Positions 7,812 through 20,697 of a DNA stretch of 64,000 bases are shown here, piece after piece. The notes under the pieces were generated by a model. That model was given only the letters and a program-made list of their open reading frames with translations, was not told the DNA's origin and did not search any database. Both the position numbers and the translations under genes were made by a program. Every line of letters begins with the position of its first letter. The first letter of the stretch is position 1. The stretch spans positions 372,001-436,000 of the forward strand of contig NZ_AP014612.1 of the NCBI RefSeq assembly GCF_002355215.1, read 5' to 3'. This DNA comes from Streptococcus troglodytae (GTDB lineage Bacteria; Bacillota; Bacilli; Lactobacillales; Streptococcaceae).

Positions 7812-9465
7812 TAAAAGTTCTGAACTAGATATAGAAACTGTTGATTATGCATTAAGAACAGGAGGTATTATTGATAGTAATAGTGAAATTTTTAAGTTCT
7901 TAGTAACAGTTTTTTCTGGAACTGTTCGTGAAAACATGCAGATTGAATTACCAGATTTATTTGCTAAGTTTAAACGCCCGTCTCTTCAAACTAAAGGAAA
8001 TAGAAATATTGGCCAAAGTTTGGCTAGCCAACATTTCTTAGAATTAGATATACCCGGTACTTTTACTTTAACGAACTCAGGAATTAGGCAGATTATTGAT
8101 TATGTCAAACAAGATATTATTCAAAAGATAAGGAGTAGACTTTCACTATATAATCGAGATTCTCTTGTTATTCAGATGATTCTATTAGCGAGTGTGTTAA
8201 GTAAAATTACAGTTTGTATGGATACAGATTTTATCCAAACGGAAAATGATGTTATTGATTCACTGATTATCCATTTTAACAGGCTAAAATCTCATATTTT
8301 TTTCGATCCCAGAGTGTATTTGGGAGAATTAAAATCTTGTTTAGAATTTGTTGTAAATGAACTTTTAACTATTGAAAAGGCGAAGGAGAATCATTCTCAA
8401 ACTAAGAATTTCATGGACTTTAGGGAACTGTTTGAGTTGTTTGGTTTATGCTTTTCGATCTTTCAGTTAGAGTCTTATTCTGATATTCTCCCATTTATGA
8501 ATACTGCAGAGAGAGAAGATATTAGTTTTACTGAAGAGTTTGGGATTAAATTTCCTAGTAGAGTATTTGAACAGTTTACTAAATATTTAGTTGATACACG
8601 TGATGAAATAGTAGTTATTGGTGATAAAAAAATTGATATTATAATGGAGTATCTTAAAAAGGTTAAAAAATATCACCGTCCCTATTAAGTGATTATTTAA
8701 GTAAATCTGATGACCAGAGGGCTCTAAAATTGGAGAATAATTATATTAGTATTTGTGAAAAAGGACTACTTATTAAAGACTTGTCTTTAAATCAAAGTAT
8801 TCTTGAAGAACAGGCTGATTTAATTATTAATAATTTGACTTTAAATAATGAAGAATTTTATAAAAATAAATCTACTAATTTAATGAGTGAACCAAATAAA
8901 AGATTATTTAGATCGCCATTAATAACATTTTCAAATTATGATTTAATACCAGTGTTTTCGTTTTTTGAATCTTCCAAATATTTTTCATATAGAATTCTAA
9001 GAACAGATATACTAAACAAACGAAATGGGAAAAAATGGACAGAATTGATTAAAGAAAACTTCGATGAGCGATTGCTTCAAATATAGATAAAAATGTCAAA
9101 ATTAATCTAAGATTGCAGAAATAAAAGAATTAATAAAATCCAAAAGTTTAAAGGAAGAAATTGATTTATTATTCATATACAATTCTAAATTGTATATTTA
9201 CGATTTGAAAAATTATGGCTTGGCAAGAAATTGGAGGCAATGTAAAAGTACTATAAACACCTCAATATATAAGGAGTTTTCGAAGTTACGGAATTTGAAA
9301 AATGAAATTGAAAATAAAAAGGATTTATTCAAAAGGGAATTTGGTGAATTTACAAATATTGAAATTGGAATAGTCACAGTAAATACCACCCCCTATAAAT
9401 ATTTTAAAGAAGGTAGAGTCATATCTATGCCAGAATTAAAAGAAAACCCAGATCTTTTAATTTAA
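7804..9465 (+). pseudogene. Unclassified protein, about 550 codons, interrupted in at least two places
   Basis: Three frames follow one another: 7804-8688 (294 residues), about 8660-9086 and 9106-9465. Peptide continuity holds across the breaks. ISPSLLSDYLSKSDDQRALK precedes the second frame's first start-like codon. SNIDKNVKINLRL bridges to IAEIKELIKSKSLKEEID, which precedes the third frame. No stops other than the frame changes intervene, so this reads as one long gene that lost frame near 8670 and near 9090-9110. It is soluble, rich in Lys, Ile, Asn and Asp, with no signal or clear membrane segment. I recognise no family. AT content is higher than in valS, consistent with transferred DNA. 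It overlaps the remnant upstream and precedes valS by 23 bases. Confidence 0.5.
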
Positions 9466-9488
9466 ACGTAAAGCAAAGGAGAACCAAA

Positions 9489-12146
9489 ATGTCTAAACAA
9501 CTTTCACCAAAATACAATCCAGCTGAGGTCGAAGCTGGGCGTTATGCAAAATGGCTTGATGAGGATGTTTTTAAGCCATCAGGAGACAAAAAAGCACACC
9601 CTTACTCTATCGTGATTCCACCGCCAAATGTGACGGGGAAATTGCACCTTGGACACGCTTGGGACACGACCTTACAGGATATTATTATCCGCCAGAAGCG
9701 TATGCAGGGCTTTGATACCCTCTGGCTGCCGGGGATGGACCATGCCGGAATTGCTACGCAGGCTAAGGTAGAAGCTCGCTTGGCTGAAGACGGCGTTTCC
9801 CGTTATGATCTTGGTCGTGAGAAATTTCTGGATAAGGTCTGGGAATGGAAGGACGAATATGCGGCAACCATCAAAGAACAGTGGGGCAAGATGGGAATTT
9901 CCGTTGATTATTCGCGGGAACGTTTCACCCTTGATGAAGGCTTGTCTAAAGCGGTCCGCAAGGTTTTCGTAGAACTCTATAAAAAAGGCTGGATTTACCG
10001 CGGCGAATTCATTATCAACTGGGACCCTAAGGCCCGCACAGCTTTGTCCGACATTGAAGTCATCCACAAGGACGTGGAAGGTGCCTTCTACCACATGAAT
10101 TATCTGTTGGAAGATGGCTCGCGCAGCTTAGAAGTTGCGACCACACGTCCAGAGACCATGTTTGGGGATACGGCTGTCGCTGTCAATCCAAATGATGATC
10201 GTTACAAAGATCTGATTGGACAAAATGTAATCTTACCAATCGTTAATAAGCCAATCCCAATTGTGGCAGATGAACATGCTGATCCAGAATTTGGAACAGG
10301 TGTTGTTAAGATCACACCTGCCCATGACCCTAACGACTTCCTCGTTGGTCAGCGCCACAATCTGCCACAAGTCAATGTTATGAACGATGACGGAACCATG
10401 AACGAACTGGCTGGCGAATTTGCTGGCATGGATCGCTTTGAAGCCCGCAAGGCAACTGTTAAGAAACTGGAAGAAATCGGCGCTCTTGTGGAAATCGAAA
10501 AGATGACCCACTCGGTTGGTCACTCAGAACGGACAGGTGTGCCGGTTGAGCCACGTCTGTCTACCCAATGGTTCGTTAAGATGGATCAACTGGCTAAGAA
10601 TGCCATTGCCAACCAAGACACTGATGACAAAGTGGACTTTTACCCACCGCGTTTCAATGATACTTTCCTTCAATGGATGGAAAATGTGCATGACTGGGTG
10701 ATTTCTCGTCAACTCTGGTGGGGCCACCAAATCCCTGCTTGGTACAACGACAAAGGCGACATGTATGTCGGTGAAGAGGCTCCAGAGGGTGACGGATGGA
10801 AGCAGGATGAAGACGTGCTTGACACTTGGTTTAGTTCAGCACTATGGCCTTTCTCGACCATGGGCTGGCCTGACACGAACTCAGAAGATTTCAAACGTTA
10901 TTTCCCAACATCAACGCTGGTAACGGGTTATGATATCATTTTCTTCTGGGTGTCTCGTATGATTTTCCAATCTTTGGAATTCACTAGCCGCCGTCCTTTC
11001 CAGAATGTTCTCATTCACGGACTTATTCGTGACGAACAAGGGCGTAAGATGTCTAAATCGCTCGGTAACGGCATTGACCCCATGGATGTTGTTGATAAAT
11101 ATGGTGCAGATGCTCTGCGTTGGTTCTTATCAAACGGTTCTGCACCGGGTCAAGACGTGCGTTTCTCTTATGAAAAGATGGACGCTGCTTGGAATTTCAT
11201 TAACAAGATTTGGAATATTTCCCGCTATATCCTCATGAACAATGAAGGTCTTAGCCTTGACCAAGCTAGTGCAAATGTTGCTTTGGTAGCGGGTAGCAAA
11301 GCTGGTAACGTGACGGACCGCTGGATTCTTCACAATCTCAATGAAACCATTGCCAAAGTCACCGAAAACTTCGACAAGTTCGAATTCGGTGTGGCTGGTC
11401 ACATCCTTTACAACTTCATCTGGGATGAGTTTGCGGACTGGTATGTCGAGTTGACCAAGGAAGTACTCTACAGCGACAATGAAGAAGAGAAAGTCATCAC
11501 ACGTTCTGTTCTTCTTTACACTTTGGACAAAATCCTGCGCCTTCTTCACCCAATCATGCCATTTGTTACAGAAGAAATCTTCGGTCAATACGCAGATGGT
11601 TCGATCGTGACAGCAGCTTATCCAACTGTTAACCCTGCTTTTGAAAATCAAGCAGCGCATTCTGGCGTGGAAAGTCTCAAAGACCTGATTCGTGCGGTTC
11701 GAAATAGCAGGGCAGAAGTCAATGTAGCCCCAAGCAAACCTATTACCATCCTTGTCAAAACAAGCGACAGCAACTTGGAAGACTTTTTCAAGGCCAATGT
11801 CAACTACATCAAACGCTTCACCAATCCAGAAACGCTTGAAATCAGCTCTGCCATTGCCGCCCCAGAACTAGCCATGTCAAGCGTCATCACAGGTGCCGAA
11901 ATCTTCCTGCCGCTAGCCGACTTGCTCAACGTCGAAGAAGAACTAGCCCGCCTCAATAAAGAACTAGCCAAATGGCAAAAAGAACTAGCCATGGTTGCCA
12001 AAAAACTCGGGAACGAACGCTTCGTCCAAAACGCCAAACCTGAAATTGTCCAAAAAGAACGCGACAAACAAGCTGACTACCAAGCTAAATATGATGCTAC
12101 TGTTGAGCGGATTAAAGAGATGGAAAAGTTGGTGAAGGAAGATTAA
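9489..12146 (+). CDS. valS: Valyl-tRNA synthetase
   Basis: An 885-residue class I synthetase charging tRNA-Val. The HIGH signature is HLGH at 53-56 after PPPNVTGKL. The editing domain lies in the middle, with the [17 protein letters not shown] block. The KMSKS signature is at 520-524 ([10 protein letters not shown]). A C-terminal coiled coil ([20 protein letters not shown], about 816-835) is typical of ValRS. AAAGGAGAACC provides the ribosome site. The length is normal and the frame intact. It is probably transcribed with the genes from 6221 onward under the T-box leader, unless a promoter lies inside the accessory genes. Confidence 0.96.
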   Translation: MSKQLSPKYNPAEVEAGRYAKWLDEDVFKPSGDKKAHPYSIVIPPPNVTGKLHLGHAWDTTLQDIIIRQKRMQGFDTLWLPGMDHAGIATQAKVEARLAEDGVSRYDLGREKFLDKVWEWKDEYAATIKEQWGKMGISVDYSRERFTLDEGLSKAVRKVFVELYKKGWIYRGEFIINWDPKARTALSDIEVIHKDVEGAFYHMNYLLEDGSRSLEVATTRPETMFGDTAVAVNPNDDRYKDLIGQNVILPIVNKPIPIVADEHADPEFGTGVVKITPAHDPNDFLVGQRHNLPQVNVMNDDGTMNELAGEFAGMDRFEARKATVKKLEEIGALVEIEKMTHSVGHSERTGVPVEPRLSTQWFVKMDQLAKNAIANQDTDDKVDFYPPRFNDTFLQWMENVHDWVISRQLWWGHQIPAWYNDKGDMYVGEEAPEGDGWKQDEDVLDTWFSSALWPFSTMGWPDTNSEDFKRYFPTSTLVTGYDIIFFWVSRMIFQSLEFTSRRPFQNVLIHGLIRDEQGRKMSKSLGNGIDPMDVVDKYGADALRWFLSNGSAPGQDVRFSYEKMDAAWNFINKIWNISRYILMNNEGLSLDQASANVALVAGSKAGNVTDRWILHNLNETIAKVTENFDKFEFGVAGHILYNFIWDEFADWYVELTKEVLYSDNEEEKVITRSVLLYTLDKILRLLHPIMPFVTEEIFGQYADGSIVTAAYPTVNPAFENQAAHSGVESLKDLIRAVRNSRAEVNVAPSKPITILVKTSDSNLEDFFKANVNYIKRFTNPETLEISSAIAAPELAMSSVITGAEIFLPLADLLNVEEELARLNKELAKWQKELAMVAKKLGNERFVQNAKPEIVQKERDKQADYQAKYDATVERIKEMEKLVKED

Positions 12147-12173
12147 AAATTAATTTAGGAGAGAATTTGAAAA

Positions 12174-12932
12174 ATGAAGAAGATTTTAGAACTATTAAAA
12201 AATATTTTCTCTGGTGAAGACAGTAAGTTCCAAGTTGGGAAACAGAATAACACGGGTGATAATAATAATATTTCTAATCAAGAAGTTGATAATAGTACTA
12301 CAGTGATTGATAATTCTACTCATGTATATGGAAATAAAGATGATGAAAAAGAGCTTGTACACAATCCTGTAAAAGGACTAATAATTGGAATTGTTAATTG
12401 GGGTTGGTTAATCAATATCATAGTATTAACGATTGTGTTTATATGGAATAAAGATTATTTCACTACGACTATTATTTTTATGGCTGCATTATTATTTCTA
12501 GTTATAGGTTATACTTCGTATGACCTTTCTCGCAAAATGAAGATTGCTACTAACAATTACCATCCATATTGGAAACTTGGAATAATAATCATAATTTTCT
12601 TTACTTTTTGGACATTAATTTTTATTCTAAAAAATAATTGGGAACATGAGATAGATAACTATTTGGGACAAATAGAATGGTGGCAAAAATTCAAGCCATG
12701 GGTTATTGCTAATACAAAGACTGATTTCTTTCTAACAATGAGAAATAATATTTTCAATATTTATTTAACCGTGGCTAGTTCCTTAAATTTATCTATTATA
12801 GGTAGGCATGTTTTAGAACAGAATTATATATACCTCTATAATAAGTCATCAAATAGCGTTGGAATTAAATTTTATTTCACTTGCTTATTGATTTTTACGA
12901 TTAGCTTTTTTATCTATTATATTCTGAAATAG
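12174..12932 (+). CDS. Unclassified membrane protein with Asn-rich N-terminal segment
   Basis: A 252-residue protein that I do not recognise. Residues 1-60 are soluble with an Asn/Asp/Thr-rich stretch (NNTGDNNNISNQ and DNSTTVIDNST), of the polar repeat type seen near membrane anchors in several phage and abortive-infection-like proteins. Four hydrophobic segments follow at about 69-91, 97-115, 135-153 and 231-250. The loop between the third and fourth is Trp-rich (IEWWQKFKPWV). It starts 27 bases after valS behind TAGGAGAG, so it may extend the same transcript. Composition is much more AT-rich than valS. A role in defence is only a guess from context. Confidence 0.6.
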   Translation: MKKILELLKNIFSGEDSKFQVGKQNNTGDNNNISNQEVDNSTTVIDNSTHVYGNKDDEKELVHNPVKGLIIGIVNWGWLINIIVLTIVFIWNKDYFTTTIIFMAALLFLVIGYTSYDLSRKMKIATNNYHPYWKLGIIIIIFFTFWTLIFILKNNWEHEIDNYLGQIEWWQKFKPWVIANTKTDFFLTMRNNIFNIYLTVASSLNLSIIGRHVLEQNYIYLYNKSSNSVGIKFYFTCLLIFTISFFIYYILK

Positions 12933-12992
12933 TATTTTTCAATTAGATTAATCTGGCTATAATGAAAATAAATTAATAAAGGTGGGTAGACA

Positions 12993-13471
12993 TTGTTTAA
13001 AAAAACTTTCAAAGTTTTATTGTATTTATTAGTTATTCTAGTAGCTATTTTTACCATTATTTAGAAATCAGAATCCTCTTACCACAAATATATAACTTTA
13101 TATCCGTAGCAAACAAGGACTACTATGGAGTTGTTCTGTCAGCTTTGGCAATTCTTGTGACTTTCTTGATTTTCAACAGTCAAAATGAGAAAGAAAAAAA
13201 GCTACGTTTTGAGGATGAGCAAAGAAGGAATGATAAGGTTATGACGAACTATGTTGATGATCTAATTTTACTTGCTAAAAAGGCTTATTTCAGTGATTTT
13301 CTGTTTAGAAATTTAGAAGTATATTTGAATGAATATGTTGAGATCGCATCTGAACGAATTGGTTTTGAAAATGAGATAGAATTTGTATATGATAATATAC
13401 GAACAGAGATTAAACAAAAATTATGTATAAAGAAAATACAATGTCTAATTACAAAAGTGAATTTGTTTTGA
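12993..13471 (+). pseudogene. Unclassified two-segment membrane protein, frame broken
   Basis: A TTG start at 12993 follows AAAGGTGGG and encodes MFKKTFKVLLYLLVILVAIF, a transmembrane segment, and then stops at 13062. A neighbouring frame continues LEIRILLPQIYNFISVANKD, a second hydrophobic segment (GVVLSALAILVTFLIF), a charged linker and a helical soluble domain ending at 13471. One lost base near 13055-13062 would join them into about 160 residues. I know no family. It sits between the 12174 membrane protein and a decayed nuclease gene and may belong with either. Confidence 0.45.
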
Positions 13472-13557
13472 TTATAAAAAATATTTTCTCCAACTTTCTC
13501 CGAAATAAATAAGTTAGAAATCTCAAAATTGTGAGGAGTTAATATAAAGTCTAGGAA

Positions 13558-13907
13558 AAATTGATCTTAAAATTAAAGAGTTGTTAGGTATAAAGATATT
13601 AACGGATAGTATTGCCAAGTTTGAGGGCTTTGAAAAGCATTTCAAAAAACACCATCAAGAAAACATACTTTAATATCTGGATTCGATTGATTCTATTTTA
13701 GTGCATCCAAATTATGTTGGAATAAATCCTCGTGAGAAAAATATTAGTATGGAATATGTCAGCATTTTTGATGAAAATCTCTTACTCGGTATCAAGCTAG
13801 ATCGCAAGAACTATTATTTTTATCTGGCTACTATGCATGAAATTTCTAACTTAAAATTGGGGTAGCGTTTGAAGAATGGTCTGCTGAAAAAAGTTGATAA
13901 ACTCTAA
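13558..13907 (+). pseudogene. PBECR-type nuclease remnant with in-frame stops
   Basis: A single frame encodes KIDLKIKELLGIKILTDSI, a TAA in place of a codon at 13672, then YLDSIDSILVHPNYVGINP, EYVSIFDENLLLGIKLD, NYYFYLATMHEISNLKLG, a TAG at 13863 and RLKNGLLKKVDKL. This pattern matches the phage-associated Barnase-EndoU-ColicinE5/D-RelE-like (PBECR) nuclease domains. These are often found in phage head proteins or as small toxins. Two stop codons in one otherwise open frame point to true decay rather than a base-calling slip. No convincing start codon is seen. Confidence 0.55.
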
Positions 13908-13929
13908 TTATCTTGCTATTCTTTAAGCA

Positions 13930-14053
13930 ATCTAATATCTGAGGACAGGAAGGTTTCTGCCGGACCCTAAGTCTGGGGTACCTGAGATGACGTAGTTACT
14001 GACCGTCCAGATGTTATTACGAGAAACCATCACCTTTGTGGCGATTTTTTAGG
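13930..14053 (+). ncRNA. Orphan structured leader-like RNA
   Basis: GGTTTC (13950) and GAAACC (14021) can form an outer helix. Inside it CCGGAC and GTCTGG pair across a five-base loop, and further GC-rich segments could form a multi-branch fold. It is followed by ATCACC-TTTG-TGGCGAT and six T, a weak terminator. GC content is well above the surroundings. No gene follows; the rRNA promoter lies 235 bases on. It lacks the motifs of T-box, TPP, SAM, lysine, FMN and purine elements. A ribosomal-protein leader remnant is one possibility. The class is not assigned. Confidence 0.4.
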
Positions 14054-14057
14054 ATTC

Positions 14058-14091
14058 TTGTCAACTGTAGTAGGTTGACCTATCTTAATAT
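14058..14091. repeat. Short dispersed repeat, copy upstream of the rRNA operon
   Basis: TTGTCAACTGTAGTAGGTTG begins a 34-base unit ending ACCTATCTTAATAT. It contains the inverted pair GTCAAC/GTTGAC. A very similar unit lies at 20384-20416 after the tRNA cluster, in the same orientation, and a partial copy (ATCAACTGTAATG) at 20351. I see nothing gene-like in 14092-14287 apart from scattered minus-strand remnants. Confidence 0.6.
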
Positions 14092-14287
14092 ATGTTCACT
14101 TTCGTATGGGCTCCTATCGCATTACTGCCAAGGCCGATGATGAGGAATTTGTCTGATTTCATAATTGTATTAATCTCAGTCCGTCCTTGGGTTTTATGTA
14201 GGGATAGTTCAGCAATCTTTGTCTGGCATTAATATTAGGATTTATTTTTCCACCCAAAAATTAAAATAGAAAAAAAGGAAAAAGCTA

Positions 14288-14316
14288 TTGACAAAGGGGC
14301 GAAGAGCTGATAGAAT
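14288..14316 (+). promoter_or_regulatory. rRNA operon promoter
   Basis: TTGACA (14288-14293), a 17-base spacer and TAGAAT (14311-14316), about 130 bases before mature 16S. This is a near-consensus promoter in the expected place. Confidence 0.85.
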
Positions 14317-14446
14317 AAAGAAGTTGTCTCAGAAAGAGGCAGAGCCCTTTGAAAACTGAACAAGAAGACGAACCAAACGTGCGGGTTGAGAAATCGACCT
14401 GTTAAAGAAAAACGATAAATCTGTCAGTGACAGAATGAGAACAAGA

Positions 14447-16008
<1,562 letters not shown>

Positions 16009-16061
16009 AAAAAAGGAAAGCACGATAGGGGAGCTTCTTGTTTAGTTTTGAGAGGGTAAGT

Positions 16062-16134
16062 GGGGCCTTAGCTCAGCTGGGAGAGCGCCTGCTTTGCACG
16101 CAGGAGGTCAGCGGTTCGATCCCGCTAGGCTCCA
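16062..16134 (+). tRNA. tRNA-Ala (anticodon TGC)
   Basis: A cloverleaf in the 16S-23S spacer: acceptor GGGGCCT/AGGCTCC, anticodon loop TTTGCAC giving TGC, T-loop GTTCGATCC and discriminator A. This is the usual streptococcal spacer tRNA. The spacer has no tRNA-Ile. Confidence 0.97.
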
Positions 16135-16317
16135 TTAAAACAGGATACTAAAGAAGTAAGTCTAGAGTTCAACTTAATATCTTGTTTAAGACAAGGAAGT
16201 CTATAAAATACGATGGTTCATTGACAATTGAATAGCTAGAAAGAGCCCTATAGCGCAGCTATAGGGACAACACGAAAGAAACCGAGACGCTGCAAAGCCA
16301 AAGAAACGAGAAAATAA

Positions 16318-19217
<2,900 letters not shown>

Positions 19218-19404
19218 AAAATAAGTTACTAAAGGCGTAAAATCCGCCTGAAAAATAGGAAATGGGTGCAGTGTTCGATGAACACCAGACCATTTCTCTT
19301 TTTTCCAAGGATTTAGCCCGAGTACAATTCCTTAAGTAAAGGAAGCAGGCGCAGCGTTGGTTTTAGTGGCTAGCTATTCAATCGTGAGTGAGCGATCACG
19401 CTTG
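19218..19404 (+). other. 23S-5S spacer with processing hairpin
   Basis: The 187-base spacer contains a stem joining GGAAATGG and CCATTTC around GTGTTC-GAT-GAACAC (about 19258-19297), and CGTGA/TCACG just before 5S. These are probably RNase III-type processing stems. No gene is seen. Confidence 0.5.
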
Positions 19405-19520
19405 TTAAGTGATGATAGCCTAGGGGAGACACCTGTATCCATGCCGAACACAGCAGTTAAGCCCTAGCACGCCTGAAGTAGTTGGGGGTTGCCCCCTGTG
19501 AGATAGGGTCGTCGCTTAGC
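19405..19520 (+). rRNA. 5S ribosomal RNA
   Basis: A 116-base RNA starting TTAAGTGATGATAGCCTAGG and ending GTCGCTTAGC, with the conserved CCGAACACAGCAGTTAAGCC loop. It ends five bases before tRNA-Val. Confidence 0.95.
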
Positions 19521-19524
19521 AAGA

Positions 19525-19597
19525 GGGAGTTTAGCTCAGTTGGGAGAGCATCTGCCTTACAAGCAGAGGGTCAGCGGTTCGAGCCCGTTAACTCCCA
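19525..19597 (+). tRNA. tRNA-Val (anticodon TAC)
   Basis: Acceptor GGGAGTT/AACTCCC, anticodon loop CTTACAA, discriminator A. First of nine tRNAs after 5S. Its discriminator A fits the UGGU of the T-box leader at 5998. Confidence 0.96.
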
Positions 19598-19606
19598 TAT
19601 TTAGAA

Positions 19607-19679
19607 GGTCCCGTGGTGTAGCGGTTATCACGTCGCCCTGTCACGGCGAAGATCGCGGGTTCGATTCCCGTCGGGACCG
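19607..19679 (+). tRNA. tRNA-Asp (anticodon GTC)
   Basis: Acceptor GGTCCCG/CGGGACC, anticodon loop CTGTCAC, discriminator G. Confidence 0.96.
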
Positions 19680-19705
19680 TCTTTTTCTGAAAGGAGAGGG
19701 AGGAC

Positions 19706-19778
19706 GACTCGTTAGCTCAGTTGGTAGAGCATTTGACTTTTAATCAAAGGGTCACTGGTTCGAGCCCAGTACGGGTCA
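19706..19778 (+). tRNA. tRNA-Lys (anticodon TTT)
   Basis: Acceptor GACTCGT/ACGGGTC with one G-T pair, anticodon loop CTTTTAA, discriminator A. Confidence 0.96.
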
Positions 19779-19787
19779 TCAAGAGAA

Positions 19788-19869
19788 GCGGGTGTGGCGG
19801 AATTGGCAGACGCACCAGATTTAGGATCTGGCGCTTAAGGGCGTGGGGGTTCAAGTCCCTTCACCCGCA
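19788..19869 (+). tRNA. tRNA-Leu (anticodon TAG)
   Basis: An 82-base class II tRNA with a variable arm. Acceptor GCGGGTG/CACCCGC, anticodon stem CCAGA/TCTGG with loop TTTAGGA. Confidence 0.96.
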
Positions 19870-19883
19870 TATAGAGGAGATAG

Positions 19884-19956
19884 GCCGGCTTAGCTCAGTT
19901 GGTAGAGCATCTGATTTGTAATCAGAGGGTCGCGTGTTCAAGTCATGTAGCCGGCA
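19884..19956 (+). tRNA. tRNA-Thr (anticodon TGT)
   Basis: Acceptor GCCGGCT/AGCCGGC, anticodon loop TTTGTAA, discriminator A. A second threonine isoacceptor besides the GGT one at 5491. Confidence 0.96.
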
Positions 19957-19958
19957 TT

Positions 19959-20031
19959 GCGAACGTAGTTCAGTGTGTAGAACATCACCTTGCCAAGGTG
20001 GGGGTCGCGGGTTCGAATCCCGTCGTTCGCT
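19959..20031 (+). tRNA. tRNA-Gly (anticodon GCC)
   Basis: Acceptor GCGAACG/CGTTCGC, anticodon loop TTGCCAA, discriminator T as usual for Gram-positive glycine tRNAs. The D-loop reads CAGTGTGTAGAA, one base longer than the common CAGTGGTAGAA, which could be real or a base-call error. Confidence 0.93.
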
Positions 20032-20038
20032 TTAGGAG

Positions 20039-20124
20039 GCCGGGGTGGCGGAACTGGCAGACGCACAGGACTTAAAATCCTGCGAAGGGTAACCTTCGTA
20101 CCGGTTCGATTCCGGTCCTCGGCA
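20039..20124 (+). tRNA. tRNA-Leu (anticodon TAA)
   Basis: An 86-base class II tRNA. Anticodon loop CTTAAAA in stem AGGA/TCCT, variable arm CGAAGGGTAACCTTCG, discriminator A. Confidence 0.95.
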
Positions 20125-20137
20125 TAAATAAGAAGGA

Positions 20138-20211
20138 GCACCCTTGGCTCAACTGGATAGAGTACCTGACTACGAATCAGGCGGTTGCAGGTTCGAATCC
20201 TGCAGGGTGCA
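20138..20211 (+). tRNA. tRNA-Arg (anticodon ACG)
   Basis: Acceptor GCACCCT/AGGGTGC, anticodon stem CTGA/TCAG with loop CTACGAA. The first base A would be modified to inosine by TadA. Confidence 0.96.
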
Positions 20212-20264
20212 TGAGTGGCGTTAGTAAAGGACTAGCACACTTTGAAGATGAGGGAGCGGTATTA

Positions 20265-20338
20265 CGGGAAGTAGCTCAGCTTGGTAGAGTACTTGGTTTG
20301 GGACCAAGGGGTCGCAGGTTCGAATCCTGTCTTCCCGA
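20265..20338 (+). tRNA. tRNA-Pro (anticodon TGG)
   Basis: Acceptor CGGGAAG/CTTCCCG, anticodon stem CTTGG/CCAAG with loop TTTGGGA, discriminator A. Last tRNA of the cluster. Confidence 0.96.
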
Positions 20339-20383
20339 TTATTGTCCTTTATCAACTGTAATGAAGGAAGAGAGATAGACTTA

Positions 20384-20416
20384 TTGTCAACATAGTGGGT
20401 TGACTTATACTGATAT
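20384..20416. repeat. Short dispersed repeat, copy after the tRNA cluster
   Basis: TTGTCAACATAGTGGGTTGA begins a 33-base unit ending CTTATACTGATAT, matching the unit at 14058-14091 with a one-base gap and a few substitutions. Both copies read in the same direction and bracket the rRNA-tRNA block. Confidence 0.6.
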
Positions 20417-20418
20417 TT

Positions 20419-20446
20419 GAAGAGGATTGCTTAATCTTCTTTTTTT
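20419..20446 (+). terminator. Probable terminator of the rRNA-tRNA operon
   Basis: GAAGAGGATT-GCTT-AATCTTC followed by seven T, about 80 bases after tRNA-Pro. The stem is imperfect. No gene is seen between here and the lysC terminator at 20645. Confidence 0.6.
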
Positions 20447-20644
20447 GGTATTCAAAATGATAGGGCCTAATTAATTATTCAAAGATGATGTTAAATATTA
20501 GGAAGAATCGTTGGTTAAAAATATTTAACATTATATGAATTGTATAAAAATTGAAGTTTCGTATGAAATGCTCTGTAACTGTAGAAGTTAGTTTTATTTA
20601 GGTTAGATTATGAATGAGTATGGGAAGTGCAGTTTATTACGGCA

Positions 20645-20697
20645 TAAAAAACTCCGTAATTCTATAGCAATTTATTTACTAAAAGAATTATAGAGTT
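20645..20697 (-). terminator. Terminator of lysC
   Basis: On the minus strand AACTCTATAATTC and GAATTACGGAGTT form a long stem followed by TTTTTT. It lies just beyond the natural lysC stop at 20725. Confidence 0.7.

Noticed and set aside
9672..12067. Long antisense frames opposite valS
   Set aside because: valS is GC-richer and codon-biased, which leaves open shadow frames on the other strand; they lack ribosome sites and family likeness.
13930..14053. Calling the structured RNA a TPP riboswitch because of GGGGTACCTGAGATGA
   Set aside because: Only the CTGAGATG part fits; the remaining conserved thi-box segments are absent.
14085..14165. Minus-strand peptide MKSDKFLIIGLGSNAIGA with a nucleotide-binding look
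   Set aside because: Only about 23 codons, without a continuation or ribosome site; too short to support a gene or a firm pseudogene call.
19540..20141. Open frames over the tRNA cluster
   Set aside because: They overlap well-formed tRNAs; the peptide repeats only reflect conserved tRNA loops.
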